A DNA stretch of 24,448 bases from an uncultured Pseudoflavonifractor sp. GTDB taxonomy: Bacteria > Bacillota > Clostridia > Oscillospirales > Oscillospiraceae. Under the pieces are notes generated by a model. That model was not told the origin of the DNA. It did not search any database and saw only the letters and a list, made by a program, of their open reading frames with translations. Below, one piece after another: positions 8,371 through 15,362 of this stretch; positions within the stretch are counted from its first letter, which is position 1, and each line of letters begins with the position of its first letter. The position numbers and the translations under genes are program-made. The stretch spans positions 1 through 24,448 of the forward strand of contig CAJFTA010000037.1 in NCBI GenBank assembly GCA_904419835.1. Direction: 5' to 3'.

Positions 8371-8394
8371 AAAAAAGGGGACCAGGTTTTCCCC
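8371..8394 (-). promoter_or_regulatory. Candidate transcription attenuator in the pyrC leader
   Basis: Read on the minus strand, GGGGA (8394-8390) pairs with TCCCC (8381-8377) around an 8-base loop and is followed at once by six T residues (8376-8371). This is an intrinsic-terminator layout about 50 bases before the pyrC start. An upstream CCCCG (8445-8441) could pair with CGGGG at 8395-8391 and would then block the 5' arm, giving a possible antiterminator. I could not find a clear PyrR-binding-loop consensus. PyrR control is therefore only a possibility. Confidence 0.45.
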
Positions 8395-8423
8395 GCCCCT
8401 CTGCCGTATGAACCTATGCGCTT

Positions 8424-8443
8424 CCGGTCATCCCGATAACCGG
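8424..8443 (-). other. Leader hairpin 2 of the pyr operon
   Basis: On the minus strand CCGGUUAU and AUGACCGG form an 8-bp stem (one G-U pair) with the tetraloop CGGG. A further hairpin, CCAGCCG/CGGCTGG at 8473-8501, lies at the very 5' end of the predicted transcript. Together with the terminator-like hairpin these make a three-stem leader of about 190 nt. Confidence 0.4.
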
Positions 8444-8513
8444 GGCAAACATATTTTCCCATGTTTCGCGTCCCAGCCGGCTCCATTCCCTGTGCGGCTG
8501 GCCGGTCAGACAT

Positions 8514-8543
8514 ATTATAGCATTGAATCACATTATTTAGCAA
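8514..8543 (-). promoter_or_regulatory. Sigma-70-type promoter of the pyr operon
   Basis: On the minus strand TTGCTA (8543-8538) and TATAAT (8519-8514) are separated by 18 bases, and TGC directly before the -10 makes an extended -10 element. Transcription should start near 8507. This is the only strong promoter I see upstream of pyrC and it defines the leader. Confidence 0.75.
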
Positions 8544-8603
8544 CGCATTTTTCCGCTTTTCGGGGAACAATAAGCACGGACCGGAAAAGGAGGCGTAAAA
8601 AAC

Positions 8604-8774
8604 ATGACAAAGCATCAGTTTATTGCAGGAATGGGTATGGGCCTGGCGGCGGGCGCCGCACTGGGCATGGCCATGTCCGGCACCAAAAAGCGGGAGATCA
8701 AGCGGGCCGCCGACAAGGCCATCAAGGCCGTGGGCGAGGTTGTGGAGAATCTCTCTGACAACATTGGCATGTGA
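8604..8774 (+). CDS. Small glycine-zipper (YtxH-like) protein
   Basis: A 56-residue ORF with an excellent ribosome binding site (AAAAGGAGG, 10 bases before ATG). Residues 7-24 form a short hydrophobic helix rich in Gly, Ala and Met (IAGMGMGLAAGAALGMAM), followed by a basic linker (TKKREIKR) and an amphipathic helix ending in ENLSDNIGM. This resembles the small YtxH-type membrane-associated proteins seen widely in Firmicutes. Its role is unknown. It is divergent from the pyr operon and convergent with the molybdenum-hydroxylase operon. I saw no convincing promoter between 8544 and 8600. Confidence 0.8.
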   Translation: MTKHQFIAGMGMGLAAGAALGMAMSGTKKREIKRAADKAIKAVGEVVENLSDNIGM

Positions 8775-8804
8775 CCAAAGGCCGGGAAGTCCGGACACAG
8801 CGGC

Positions 8805-8835
8805 GCCCCGGAGGGAACGGCGTTCCCTCCGGGGC
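8805..8835. terminator. Perfect 14-bp hairpin between convergent genes
   Basis: GCCCCGGAGGGAAC and its exact reverse complement GTTCCCTCCGGGGC are separated by GGC. It lies 30 bases after the small glycine-zipper gene and 31 bases after the YczE-like gene on the opposite strand, so it probably ends transcription from both sides. There is no T-run on either side, so efficiency as an intrinsic terminator is uncertain. A second smaller palindrome, GCAGGCTCAGCCTGC (8861-8875), spans the stop codon of the YczE-like gene. Confidence 0.55.
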
Positions 8836-8866
8836 GTGGCGTACATATTGCCTCTCGTGTGCAGGC

Positions 8867-9529
8867 TCAGCCTGCGACCTTATCTGCCTCGCTGTGGTCT
8901 CCGTCCGCCCACTTGTCAACCACAGGGGCCAGCCTGGTGATGGTGGGACCCATGATGGGGCCAACGGCGAACATGCCCAGAATGGTGCCAACAAAGATGG
9001 TGCTGCCCAGAAGGAAGCCCATCAGCGCCATGAGCACATCGCAGCCAATCCGCTCGTATTTGAGGGGGATCTTGGTCCACTTGGCAATGGTCTGGTTGAA
9101 GCCGTCAATGGGGCCGGCACCCAGCTGGGCGGACTGATAGAGGCCCAGGCCGAAGGCAAAGGTCACTACAGCCAGAAGGAGCAGGACCACCTTGACCGGC
9201 AGCGCCGGGTCCTCGCCCAGCAGTCCGGTAAGCATGGCAATGAACATGTCGGAAAAGGTGCCCACCAGCAGGGTATAGATAATGGTGCCGAAGTGAATCA
9301 TCTTGCGGTTAAAGATCAGCAGGAATACAAAGAGCACAATGTTTACAATATTCAGCGTCATACCGTAGCTGGTGCCCAGCTTGCCGCCCAGGCCCATAAT
9401 GAAGGCGTCCACGGGAGCCAGGCCCAGGGAAGAGCACTTGACAAAGGACGCGCACCCGAAGGCGGCCACAATAGTGCCCAGCAGAATGACAAGGCAGCGC
9501 AGAATCAGGCTTTTGGGCGTATGTTTCAT
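8867..9529 (-). CDS. YczE/YitT-like integral membrane protein
   Basis: A 220-residue protein with about five hydrophobic helices and an internal duplication. The signature GLAPVDAF (about residues 36-43) recurs as GAGPIDGF (about 138-145), which is characteristic of the YczE/YyaS family of membrane proteins. Function and substrate are unknown; a transport or sensory role is inferred only from topology. It starts 23 bases after the cysteine hydrolase with AAGGAG upstream, so it is the last gene of the molybdenum-hydroxylase operon and might handle that pathway's substrate or product. Confidence 0.85.
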   Translation of the reverse strand: MKHTPKSLILRCLVILLGTIVAAFGCASFVKCSSLGLAPVDAFIMGLGGKLGTSYGMTLNIVNIVLFVFLLIFNRKMIHFGTIIYTLLVGTFSDMFIAMLTGLLGEDPALPVKVVLLLLAVVTFAFGLGLYQSAQLGAGPIDGFNQTIAKWTKIPLKYERIGCDVLMALMGFLLGSTIFVGTILGMFAVGPIMGPTITRLAPVVDKWADGDHSEADKVAG

Positions 9530-9552
9530 ATAGTTCTCCTTCCCCTATCCGG

Positions 9553-10227
9553 TCACAGGGCCTGCTTCCAGTGCTCCAGCAGGTCGGCGGAGTCCACCAC
9601 AAGGCCCAGGTGGAGGGAGATCATCTGAAGCGCAGGAATCTCCAGGTGCTCGGAGCCGCGGGTCAGATCCTGAGGCACCACCACCCGGAAGTCCCGGTTG
9701 GCGGCATCAAAGGCGGTATTGATGACGCAGCAGTCGGTCATGCAGCCGGTGAGCACCACGCGGCGGATACCCAGATTGCGCAGCAGCAGCTCCATATCGG
9801 TGGGATAGAAGGCGGACAGGCGCTTCTTGGTGGTGACCATGTAGTCCTCATCGTGGACGTCAATGGACATCTTGTTCCAGCGGGTACCCTCAATAGCGTG
9901 CTCGGCGATGTTGGGGATCTCGCCCACGGTGACGGGGAACACCATGCGCCAGGCAGAGGGGTAGAGCTTCTCGTCCACGCCGCCCTTGCGCAGGGTGGAG
10001 CGCACATGGATGATAGGCATGCCCAGCTTGCGGCACTCGGCCATAAAGTTGTTCAGTGGCTCCACGATCTCGCGGCCGCGGGGAGAGGGGCAGGGGCACT
10101 CAGGGTCCTCGGAGAGATGGCCGTCGTGCATGTCAATGGTGATGATGGCAGTATCCTTGGGATCAAGGAACACCTCCTGGAGCTGCTGGGGAACCTCTTT
10201 CTGCACGTTGTTGAAGTAAGCTTTCAT
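9553..10227 (-). CDS. Isochorismatase-family cysteine hydrolase
   Basis: A 224-residue member of the isochorismatase-like hydrolases. The expected triad is visible: Asp32 in TIDMHDGH, Lys134 in TKKRLSAF and Cys167 in GCMTDCCVINTAF, the last after the usual nonproline cis-peptide region. Relatives hydrolyse amides such as N-carbamoylsarcosine, biuret, ureidoacrylate or nicotinamide. In an operon with a xanthine-dehydrogenase-like enzyme and a PucR regulator, a ureide or amide formed during N-heterocycle breakdown is a reasonable guess. The 89-base gap after the PucR gene has a strong AAGGAGG but no clear promoter. The specific substrate cannot be read from the sequence. Confidence 0.88.
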   Translation of the reverse strand: MKAYFNNVQKEVPQQLQEVFLDPKDTAIITIDMHDGHLSEDPECPCPSPRGREIVEPLNNFMAECRKLGMPIIHVRSTLRKGGVDEKLYPSAWRMVFPVTVGEIPNIAEHAIEGTRWNKMSIDVHDEDYMVTTKKRLSAFYPTDMELLLRNLGIRRVVLTGCMTDCCVINTAFDAANRDFRVVVPQDLTRGSEHLEIPALQMISLHLGLVVDSADLLEHWKQAL

Positions 10228-10316
10228 CTGGATATCCTCCTTAAAAATTTAATGTCTTTATTGATGTGCCTTGCCTATAACCCTTGAACAACACTTTCCG
10301 TGCCTGTATCTCCCAC

Positions 10317-11534
10317 CTATCCACCGCCCTCCAGACTGCCTTTTCCCTGTTCCCGGCTGTACCGGTAGAGCTTCAGGCAGTTGTAGTAATGGTTTCGCAC
10401 CTCCGCCTCCTCCAGAGACACTCCCAGCAAACCGCGGATCTTGTCAATCTGATAGGCCAGCGTGTTGCGGTGGAGATACATGATCTCTGCGGTCTTTTTG
10501 CAGCTGCAGTTGGTCTGGAGATAAATCTCCAGGGTTCGCAGCAGGTTTTTCCTGTATTTTGCGTCATACTCCAGCAGAGGCGCCAGCTGTTCAGCTGCAT
10601 ATTCATGGATGCGCCGCTGGTCGGGCAGTTCCGCCAGCAGCTGAAAGATCCCCAGGTCGGAGAAAAACGTGACGTTTTCCTCTCCGCACAGGCTGAGGGC
10701 CTTGGATGCCTCCTGGCAGCTTCGGGCAAACAGCTCCGGCGTACGGTAAAGGTTCCCCACTCCAAAGCGCACCCGAAGGCCATGGTAGGCCTCTGCCGCC
10801 CGGCGCTGAATTTCATGCAAAGTCTCCCGGAGCTGACGCTCCTGCCCGGGCCGGAGCCCAATGAGAAAAATCATATTCCAGTCCCGGTTGATATAGTATG
10901 TCTGAGAAAACGCGCCTTTCAGCGCCTGGATTATCATGCTGTTGACCTGCCGCCGGATCGGCAGCTCTGCCAGACACATGGGTGTGTCCACCCCGGCGTT
11001 CTCCCAGCTGCATGCGGTGTCCACTACAATGTGGGGTCCCTGCAGCCGGTACTTTTCCACCAGGTTGGTCATCAGGTCCCCCGGAATTAGCTCCCGCTTG
11101 AACAGCAGCATCTCCAATAGCTCGTTCATCAGGTTCTCTCCGTACTGATCTTGAAGAATCAAGGTGGAAACCTCGCCGATCAGCGTGGCCAGCTGAAGAT
11201 CCCAGGGCGCTGAAAATAGCGGAAAGGCGCGGGCGTCGGCGTAGGCGATGGTCTCCAGCGGGATGTTAGGAATCAGATCCCGGTGGAGCAGGATGATAAG
11301 GCATGCTGCATCTCCGGCCACCGCCTGTTCAATCATATTGTTCAGAAAGGCCGCGGAGTGATCCAGCCCCACGCCGCTCATCAGGATCACATCTCCGCCC
11401 ACCAGCCACTCCCGGATGCTGGCCGTCTGGGCGATGTTAGGCCAGGAGATGCGGCGGTGCAGGCCGCCCTTCCCCGCCTCCAGTGTAATGCGCCGGAAGC
11501 ACTCCAGGCCCAGCAGATTTTTTACGCTGAGCAT
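10317..11534 (-). CDS. PucR family transcriptional regulator
   Basis: A 405-residue activator-type regulator. Residues 1 to about 125 match the PucR N-terminal domain (LLGLECFRRITLEAGKGG, WLVGGDVILMSG). The middle is the CdaR/GGDEF-like linker (RVRFGVGNLYRTPELF). Residues about 331-390 form the C-terminal PucR helix-turn-helix (CKKTAEIMYLHRNTLAYQ IDKIRGLLG). PucR controls purine catabolism in Bacillus, and relatives control other amide or ureide pathways. It lies 10 bases after the molybdenum hydroxylase and in the same direction, so it is probably co-transcribed and regulates its own operon. Confidence 0.92.
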   Translation of the reverse strand: MLSVKNLLGLECFRRITLEAGKGGLHRRISWPNIAQTASIREWLVGGDVILMSGVGLDHSAAFLNNMIEQAVAGDAACLIILLHRDLIPNIPLETIAYADARAFPLFSAPWDLQLATLIGEVSTLILQDQYGENLMNELLEMLLFKRELIPGDLMTNLVEKYRLQGPHIVVDTACSWENAGVDTPMCLAELPIRRQVNSMIIQALKGAFSQTYYINRDWNMIFLIGLRPGQERQLRETLHEIQRRAAEAYHGLRVRFGVGNLYRTPELFARSCQEASKALSLCGEENVTFFSDLGIFQLLAELPDQRRIHEYAAEQLAPLLEYDAKYRKNLLRTLEIYLQTNCSCKKTAEIMYLHRNTLAYQIDKIRGLLGVSLEEAEVRNHYYNCLKLYRYSREQGKGSLEGGG

Positions 11535-11544
11535 GGCAGCCCTC

Positions 11545-14244
11545 CTATCCGCGCTTCATGGCCTCCAGCACCCGCTCGGGCGTGGCAGGCAGCCGACGTA
11601 TTCTGACGCCTACGGCGTTGTGGATGGCGTTGAGCACCGCCGGGGTCATGGGTACGGTGGCCACCTCGGAGATGCCCTTGGCGCCAAAGGGCCCCAGAGG
11701 CTCCGGGTCCTCCACCAGGGCGATCTCATAGGAGGGGGTCTCCCCCGCCCTGGGCAGCCCCAGCTTGCCATAGTACAGGTTGACAGGCACGCCGTTCTCC
11801 GACGGGAAGGCCTCCTGAAGGGCGTAGCCGATGCCCATGGAGCAGCTGCCCTCAATCTGGCCCTCGATGATATGGGGGTTGATGGCCCGGCCCACGTCGT
11901 GGGCGGCCACTACCTTGAGCACCTTTACCTTGCCGTTGGACTTGTCCACCTCCACAATGGCGGCCTGGGTGGTGTAGGCGTAGGCGGGGTAGTTGCGGTA
12001 CTCATCTCCCTGGGTACGGCGCGCCTCCTCATCCTCCAGCTTGTAGGTGGGCGGCGCCACAAAGTAGTATTCCGCCTGCCGCCGCTCGCCGGCCTTCCAG
12101 GGGTTGGCCTCACATTCGGCCTTCAGCCGGGCGGCTGCCTCCACCACAGCATGGCCGGAGTTGAGGGTCTGCCGTTCACTGACCGCCTGTCCATGCCGGA
12201 GGGTACGGGAGGTGTCGCCCGAGATAACATCAATATCTTCCATTTTCCATCCAGTGGCCTCGGCGCAGATCTGGAGCATGGCGGTGCGGAAGCCCTGACC
12301 CATGTCGATTCCGGACACCCGCATCTCCAGCCGGCCGTCCTCCTTGATGGTGAGGATGCATCCGCCGTCGTCGGGCACACCCTTGCCAACGCCCACGTTC
12401 TTGTAGCCGCTGGCCACGCCCACGCCCAGGACCTTATCTCCCTGGGGATATAGGGGCGCGTACTCCGCCAGGGCCTCCCGAGTCAGCTTTTCGCACAGGT
12501 TGATGGTGTCCACCAGACCCACGCTGTGCTTGAGCAGCTCGCCGCCCACAGTGCGGGAGCCGATGCGCAGGGCGTTGCGCCGGCGGATCTCAAAGGGGTC
12601 CAGCCCCAGTTTTTCCGCCGCCTCGTCCATCAGAGTCTCGATGCAGATGGCGCCCTGGTTGATGCCGAAGCCCCGGAAGGCTCCGCCCAGCACATTGTTG
12701 GTGCGCACTGCCTTGCCCTTCACCGAGATGTTGGGAATGTGGTAGGGGCCGCCGGCAAAGATACAGCTCTGCATCAGCACGCCGCCGCTCAGGTTGTTGT
12801 AGGGACCGGCGTCGGAGCAGAGGGACGCGTCCAGATAGGAAAATGTTCCGTCGGCGTTGAAGCCCACCTTGTAGCTGGTGTGGTAGGCGTGACGCTTGGT
12901 GGACAGCAGCAGGGATTCCCGCCGGTCCAGGGTAATCATCACCGGTCCGTTCATCACGTGGGCCGCTACGGCCGCCGCCGCCTCGATATGGGCGTCGCAC
13001 TTGCTGCCGAAGCCACCGCCCAGATGGGTGCCCACCACCTTGATGGCGCTCTCGTCCATGGCCATGATGTGGCTCAGCATCCGGCGGATCTCAAAGGGCG
13101 ACTGGGTGGTGGCGTACACCGCCAGCATCCCGTCCTCAATGCAGCCCAGGGCGCACTCCGGCTCCAGACAGCCGTGTTCAATCCGCTCCAGCTCGTAGTC
13201 GCCGGACACCGTCACCGCGGCCTTGTCTCTGGCCGCCTCCACGTCGCCGGTCTGGCGGCCGTTCTCCAGCATGACAGACCCCTTGACAATGCCGTCCTCA
13301 ATGGTGTAGATGCCGGCGGCGGCCTGCCAGCTGACCTTTACCGCCCGGGCCGCCGCTCTGGCCTGCGCCTCGCTCTCTGCCACCACCAGGGCCAGCATGT
13401 CTCCCAGGAAGTTGAATTCCCTGTCGCAGAACACGGGCTGCTCCCGGTCAAAGGTGCCCAGCCGGTTCTCCCCGGGCACGTCGTCTGCGGTGATAATCCG
13501 CAGTACACCGGGCATGGACTCCGCCTCAGACAGGCCCATGCCGGTGACGGTCCCCTTGGGCGCGGGCGCCCAGACAAAGGCGCCGTAGGCCATGTCCTTG
13601 CGTGCCAGATCGCCGCAGTAGGCCAGCGTGCCGTCGGCCTTGGCGGGGCCGTCCATATCCCAGATGGACTTGCCCAGCACCCTGTGCTCCTGAGGCTCCT
13701 GCTCCTCATGCTCCCCCAGAGAGATGGTGCTGTGCTCCAGGAAGCGGATCTCATCCTGGCTTGGTTCCTCGCCCCGGAGGCGGGCCGCCGCCAGCCAAAC
13801 CGCCTCGATAATCTTCACGTAGCCGGTGCAGCGGCAGTAGTTGTGCTCCAGGGCCTTGACAATCTCATGCTCGGTCGGACTGGGATTCTTATCCAGCAAA
13901 GCCTTGGCCGCCAGCACCATGCCCGGCGTACAGAAGCCGCACTGGATGGCACCCACGTCCAGGAACGCCTTCTGAATGGGATGAAGACCGCCGTCCTCCC
14001 CTTTCAGCCCCTCAATCGTCAGGATTTCCGCTCCGGCTACCCGGGACATTTTGGTAATGCAGGAGCGGATGGCGCGCCCGTTCATCAGCACCGTACAAGC
14101 GCCGCAATGGCCGGTGCCGCAGCCGTTCTTTGCCCCTTTCAGGCACGCCGTCCCTCTCAGATACTGAAGAAGGGTCATGTCCGGATCGCAGGTGCAGGAG
14201 ACCCGGTTCCCGTTCAGTACAAACTCAATCGCCGCTTCTTTCAT
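11545..14244 (-). CDS. Molybdenum hydroxylase: [2Fe-2S] domains fused to molybdopterin-binding domain (xanthine dehydrogenase/aldehyde oxidoreductase family)
   Basis: An 899-residue single-chain enzyme. Residues 1-75 are a plant-type ferredoxin domain (Cys42, Cys47, Cys50, Cys62), and about 75-155 are the second all-helical [2Fe-2S] domain (CGFC at 102-105, CRC at 137-139). From about 185 it is the molybdopterin part: GGGFGSK (409-415), GGAFRGFG, DMGQGFRTAM, and GAKGISE with the likely catalytic Glu860. There is no FAD domain and no FAD-subunit gene nearby, so the electron acceptor is unclear. This architecture and length match Desulfovibrio aldehyde oxidoreductase, E. coli XdhD and the selenium-dependent xanthine dehydrogenases of Gram-positives. 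PucR and an amidohydrolase next door favour a purine-like substrate. ATG has GGAG 7 bases upstream. No cofactor-assembly genes are in the window. Confidence 0.92.
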   Translation of the reverse strand: MKEAAIEFVLNGNRVSCTCDPDMTLLQYLRGTACLKGAKNGCGTGHCGACTVLMNGRAIRSCITKMSRVAGAEILTIEGLKGEDGGLHPIQKAFLDVGAIQCGFCTPGMVLAAKALLDKNPSPTEHEIVKALEHNYCRCTGYVKIIEAVWLAAARLRGEEPSQDEIRFLEHSTISLGEHEEQEPQEHRVLGKSIWDMDGPAKADGTLAYCGDLARKDMAYGAFVWAPAPKGTVTGMGLSEAESMPGVLRIITADDVPGENRLGTFDREQPVFCDREFNFLGDMLALVVAESEAQARAAARAVKVSWQAAAGIYTIEDGIVKGSVMLENGRQTGDVEAARDKAAVTVSGDYELERIEHGCLEPECALGCIEDGMLAVYATTQSPFEIRRMLSHIMAMDESAIKVVGTHLGGGFGSKCDAHIEAAAAVAAHVMNGPVMITLDRRESLLLSTKRHAYHTSYKVGFNADGTFSYLDASLCSDAGPYNNLSGGVLMQSCIFAGGPYHIPNISVKGKAVRTNNVLGGAFRGFGINQGAICIETLMDEAAEKLGLDPFEIRRRNALRIGSRTVGGELLKHSVGLVDTINLCEKLTREALAEYAPLYPQGDKVLGVGVASGYKNVGVGKGVPDDGGCILTIKEDGRLEMRVSGIDMGQGFRTAMLQICAEATGWKMEDIDVISGDTSRTLRHGQAVSERQTLNSGHAVVEAAARLKAECEANPWKAGERRQAEYYFVAPPTYKLEDEEARRTQGDEYRNYPAYAYTTQAAIVEVDKSNGKVKVLKVVAAHDVGRAINPHIIEGQIEGSCSMGIGYALQEAFPSENGVPVNLYYGKLGLPRAGETPSYEIALVEDPEPLGPFGAKGISEVATVPMTPAVLNAIHNAVGVRIRRLPATPERVLEAMKRG

Positions 14245-14615
14245 GTCAACACTCCATCCATATAGGTCGGAACAATGCGCCCGGCAGGGGGGTGTCTGTT
14301 CCGCTTCTAACCTTATTTTCTACCATCAACGGCGTGATTGTGCTTTTTTTCACATATTGATTATATCAGGTTATCCCGCGCTGCGCTCTGGATGCTTCAC
14401 ACAATCTTTCACAGAATTTTTCGTGTATCAAGGCCGAATATATTTTCCGTTTCCCGCTATCCTGCGGAGGACTTCCGCAAAAAAGATTCGTTCCGCCCCA
14501 AAGGAGCAGAATACTGCCTTGTCTCTCCGCCGTATTTGGAATCGGGCGGAGTGACTCTGCGCAGAACCCAAAACAAAAGACAACTGCGAAAACAAACAAC
14601 CGCACCAATTGATTT
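14245..14615. other. Non-coding stretch upstream of the molybdenum hydroxylase
   Basis: There is no convincing gene here. It holds an extended -10 element for the downstream operon (14357-14365 region, minus strand), a small hairpin TGCGGA/TCCGCA (14463-14479) and a 7-bp stem CTCCGCC/GGCGGAG (14525-14551). Long open frames on both strands lack ribosome binding sites and end in the adjacent palindrome. Part of this stretch could be decayed mobile DNA. Confidence 0.5.
14360..14368 (-). promoter_or_regulatory. Extended -10 promoter of the molybdenum-hydroxylase operon
   Basis: On the minus strand TGATATAAT (-10 TATAAT at 14365-14360 with TGA directly before it) lies about 115 bases upstream of the enzyme's ATG. 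No good -35 hexamer is found at the right distance, which fits a promoter that needs an activator such as PucR or relies on the extended -10. Confidence 0.5.
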
Positions 14616-14674
14616 TGAACTGCACCCCATTTGTTAGACAGTGATATACTAACTAACAAATGGGGTGCAGTTCA
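14616..14674. repeat. 59-bp perfect palindromic element with insertion-sequence-like ends
   Basis: Two 22-base arms that are exact reverse complements (14616-14637 and 14653-14674) surround a 15-base AT-rich centre. The tips read TGAACTGCACCCC going inward and GGGGTGCAGTTCA at the far end. TG...CA tips with this GCACCCC core resemble the terminal inverted repeats of IS3-family elements of Firmicutes as I remember them, so this may be a solo MITE-like relic. I see no clear target-site duplication. It lies at the boundary between the molybdenum-hydroxylase leader and AT-rich DNA, and its right arm encodes the last residues and stop of the adjacent small ORF. Confidence 0.75.
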
Positions 14675-14901
14675 CATTGTGTTCTAATCTTTTTAATTTC
14701 TATAGCATCAATATCACATCCATTAAACACTAATTGCCCCCCATCAGTTCTATAATACTTACCATCTGCTCTGTTTTTAACAAAAAATCCATATTGGGAA
14801 AAGGTTGCAGAGATATTTTTTCCTTTAACTTGTATCTCTGTAACGGAAGAATCTGTTAACAACGTACTAGGATATTGATTCTTATGAATTTCTTTCCACA
14901 C
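14653..14901 (-). CDS. Small hypothetical protein, 3' end formed by the palindrome
   Basis: An 82-residue ORF with a GTG start 11 bases after the stop of the gene before it and AGGAG 8 bases upstream, so translation is plausible. It is AT-rich, unlike the surrounding chromosome. The sequence is beta-like (TEIQVKGKNISATFSQYGFFV, then DGKYYRTDGGQLVFNG) with no membrane segment and no motif I recognise. The last seven residues (CELHPIC) and the stop come from the 59-bp palindrome, so the original C-terminus was probably lost when that element arrived. Confidence 0.5.
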   Translation of the reverse strand: MWKEIHKNQYPSTLLTDSSVTEIQVKGKNISATFSQYGFFVKNRADGKYYRTDGGQLVFNGCDIDAIEIKKIRTQCELHPIC

Positions 14902-14912
14902 TATTTTTACTC

Positions 14913-15296
14913 CTATTCACTGGGTAGGCTCCAGCCGTTTTTTATATCGATATCCGATGTCAAATGGGCACTCAGTTTTAACCGTACAGCGTTCAATTGC
15001 TCTATGGTCGAAATGCGGTAAGGGCGGGCTTCTGAACCATCTCCGCCGTCAAATTCGGGTTTTCTCTTTAGAAAAGAAATCGTAAATTGCAGAGTCTCTG
15101 ACTCTTGGTCGCTCACGCGGATTTCAAGTTGATAGTTCCCATTTTGCGAAATCTCGAAACTGCTGCCTTTTGAAAACTCGGACTGGGCCATATTTTCTGA
15201 TTGCAGCCGATATCCCAGGACGGAATCCGAGGGCTGAATACTAATGGTGACGCTTCGCTTCCCCGGTGTGGTGTGGTCGGGAACCAAAAAATGCAT
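14913..15296 (-). CDS. Hypothetical protein resembling a fragment of a repeat-type surface protein
   Basis: A 127-residue ORF with an ideal ribosome binding site (GGAGG, 6 bases before ATG). The N-terminal half looks like an immunoglobulin-like beta domain (SVTISIQPSD, NGNYQLEIRVSD). The C-terminal half contains GSEARPYRISTIEQLNAVR followed by HLTSDIDIKNGW, a pattern I associate with clostridial cell-surface proteins that read 'PY.I.T.EQL..VR' and 'L..DIDL'. There is no signal peptide or wall anchor, so it may be a remnant of a larger gene or a cytoplasmic relative. It lies between two other small AT-rich ORFs in the same direction. Confidence 0.5.
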   Translation of the reverse strand: MHFLVPDHTTPGKRSVTISIQPSDSVLGYRLQSENMAQSEFSKGSSFEISQNGNYQLEIRVSDQESETLQFTISFLKRKPEFDGGDGSEARPYRISTIEQLNAVRLKLSAHLTSDIDIKNGWSLPSE

Positions 15297-15318
15297 AAAT
15301 GTCCTCCTTTTAGACTAC

Positions 15319-15353
15319 TGGTAAGGTGAGCCCAATTGAGGCCCGCCTTACCA
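15319..15353 (-). other. Stable intercistronic hairpin
   Basis: TGGTAAGG and CCTTACCA form an 8-bp stem, extended inward past one mismatch by several more pairs, between the hydrophobic small ORF and the ORF at 15296. No T-run follows on the minus strand. Such stems between a small first gene and its followers often lower read-through or protect the upstream message; that role is inferred. Confidence 0.45.
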
Positions 15354-15362
15354 ATGCTGCTT

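Noticed and set aside
8286..8846. 186-codon minus-strand frame covering the pyr leader, possible leader peptide
   Set aside because: It crosses the promoter, overlaps pyrC and the small glycine-zipper gene, and has no ribosome binding site; a short leader peptide from an internal ATG cannot be supported.
14338..14659. About 100-codon frames on both strands between the molybdenum hydroxylase and the palindrome
   Set aside because: Both lack ribosome binding sites, and both reach into the palindrome, which explains the similar ELHPIC end seen on each strand.
14616..14674. Palindrome as an ordinary intrinsic terminator of the small ORF cluster
   Set aside because: It has no T-run on either strand and its 22-bp arms with TG...CA tips are much longer than a usual terminator, although it could still slow transcription.
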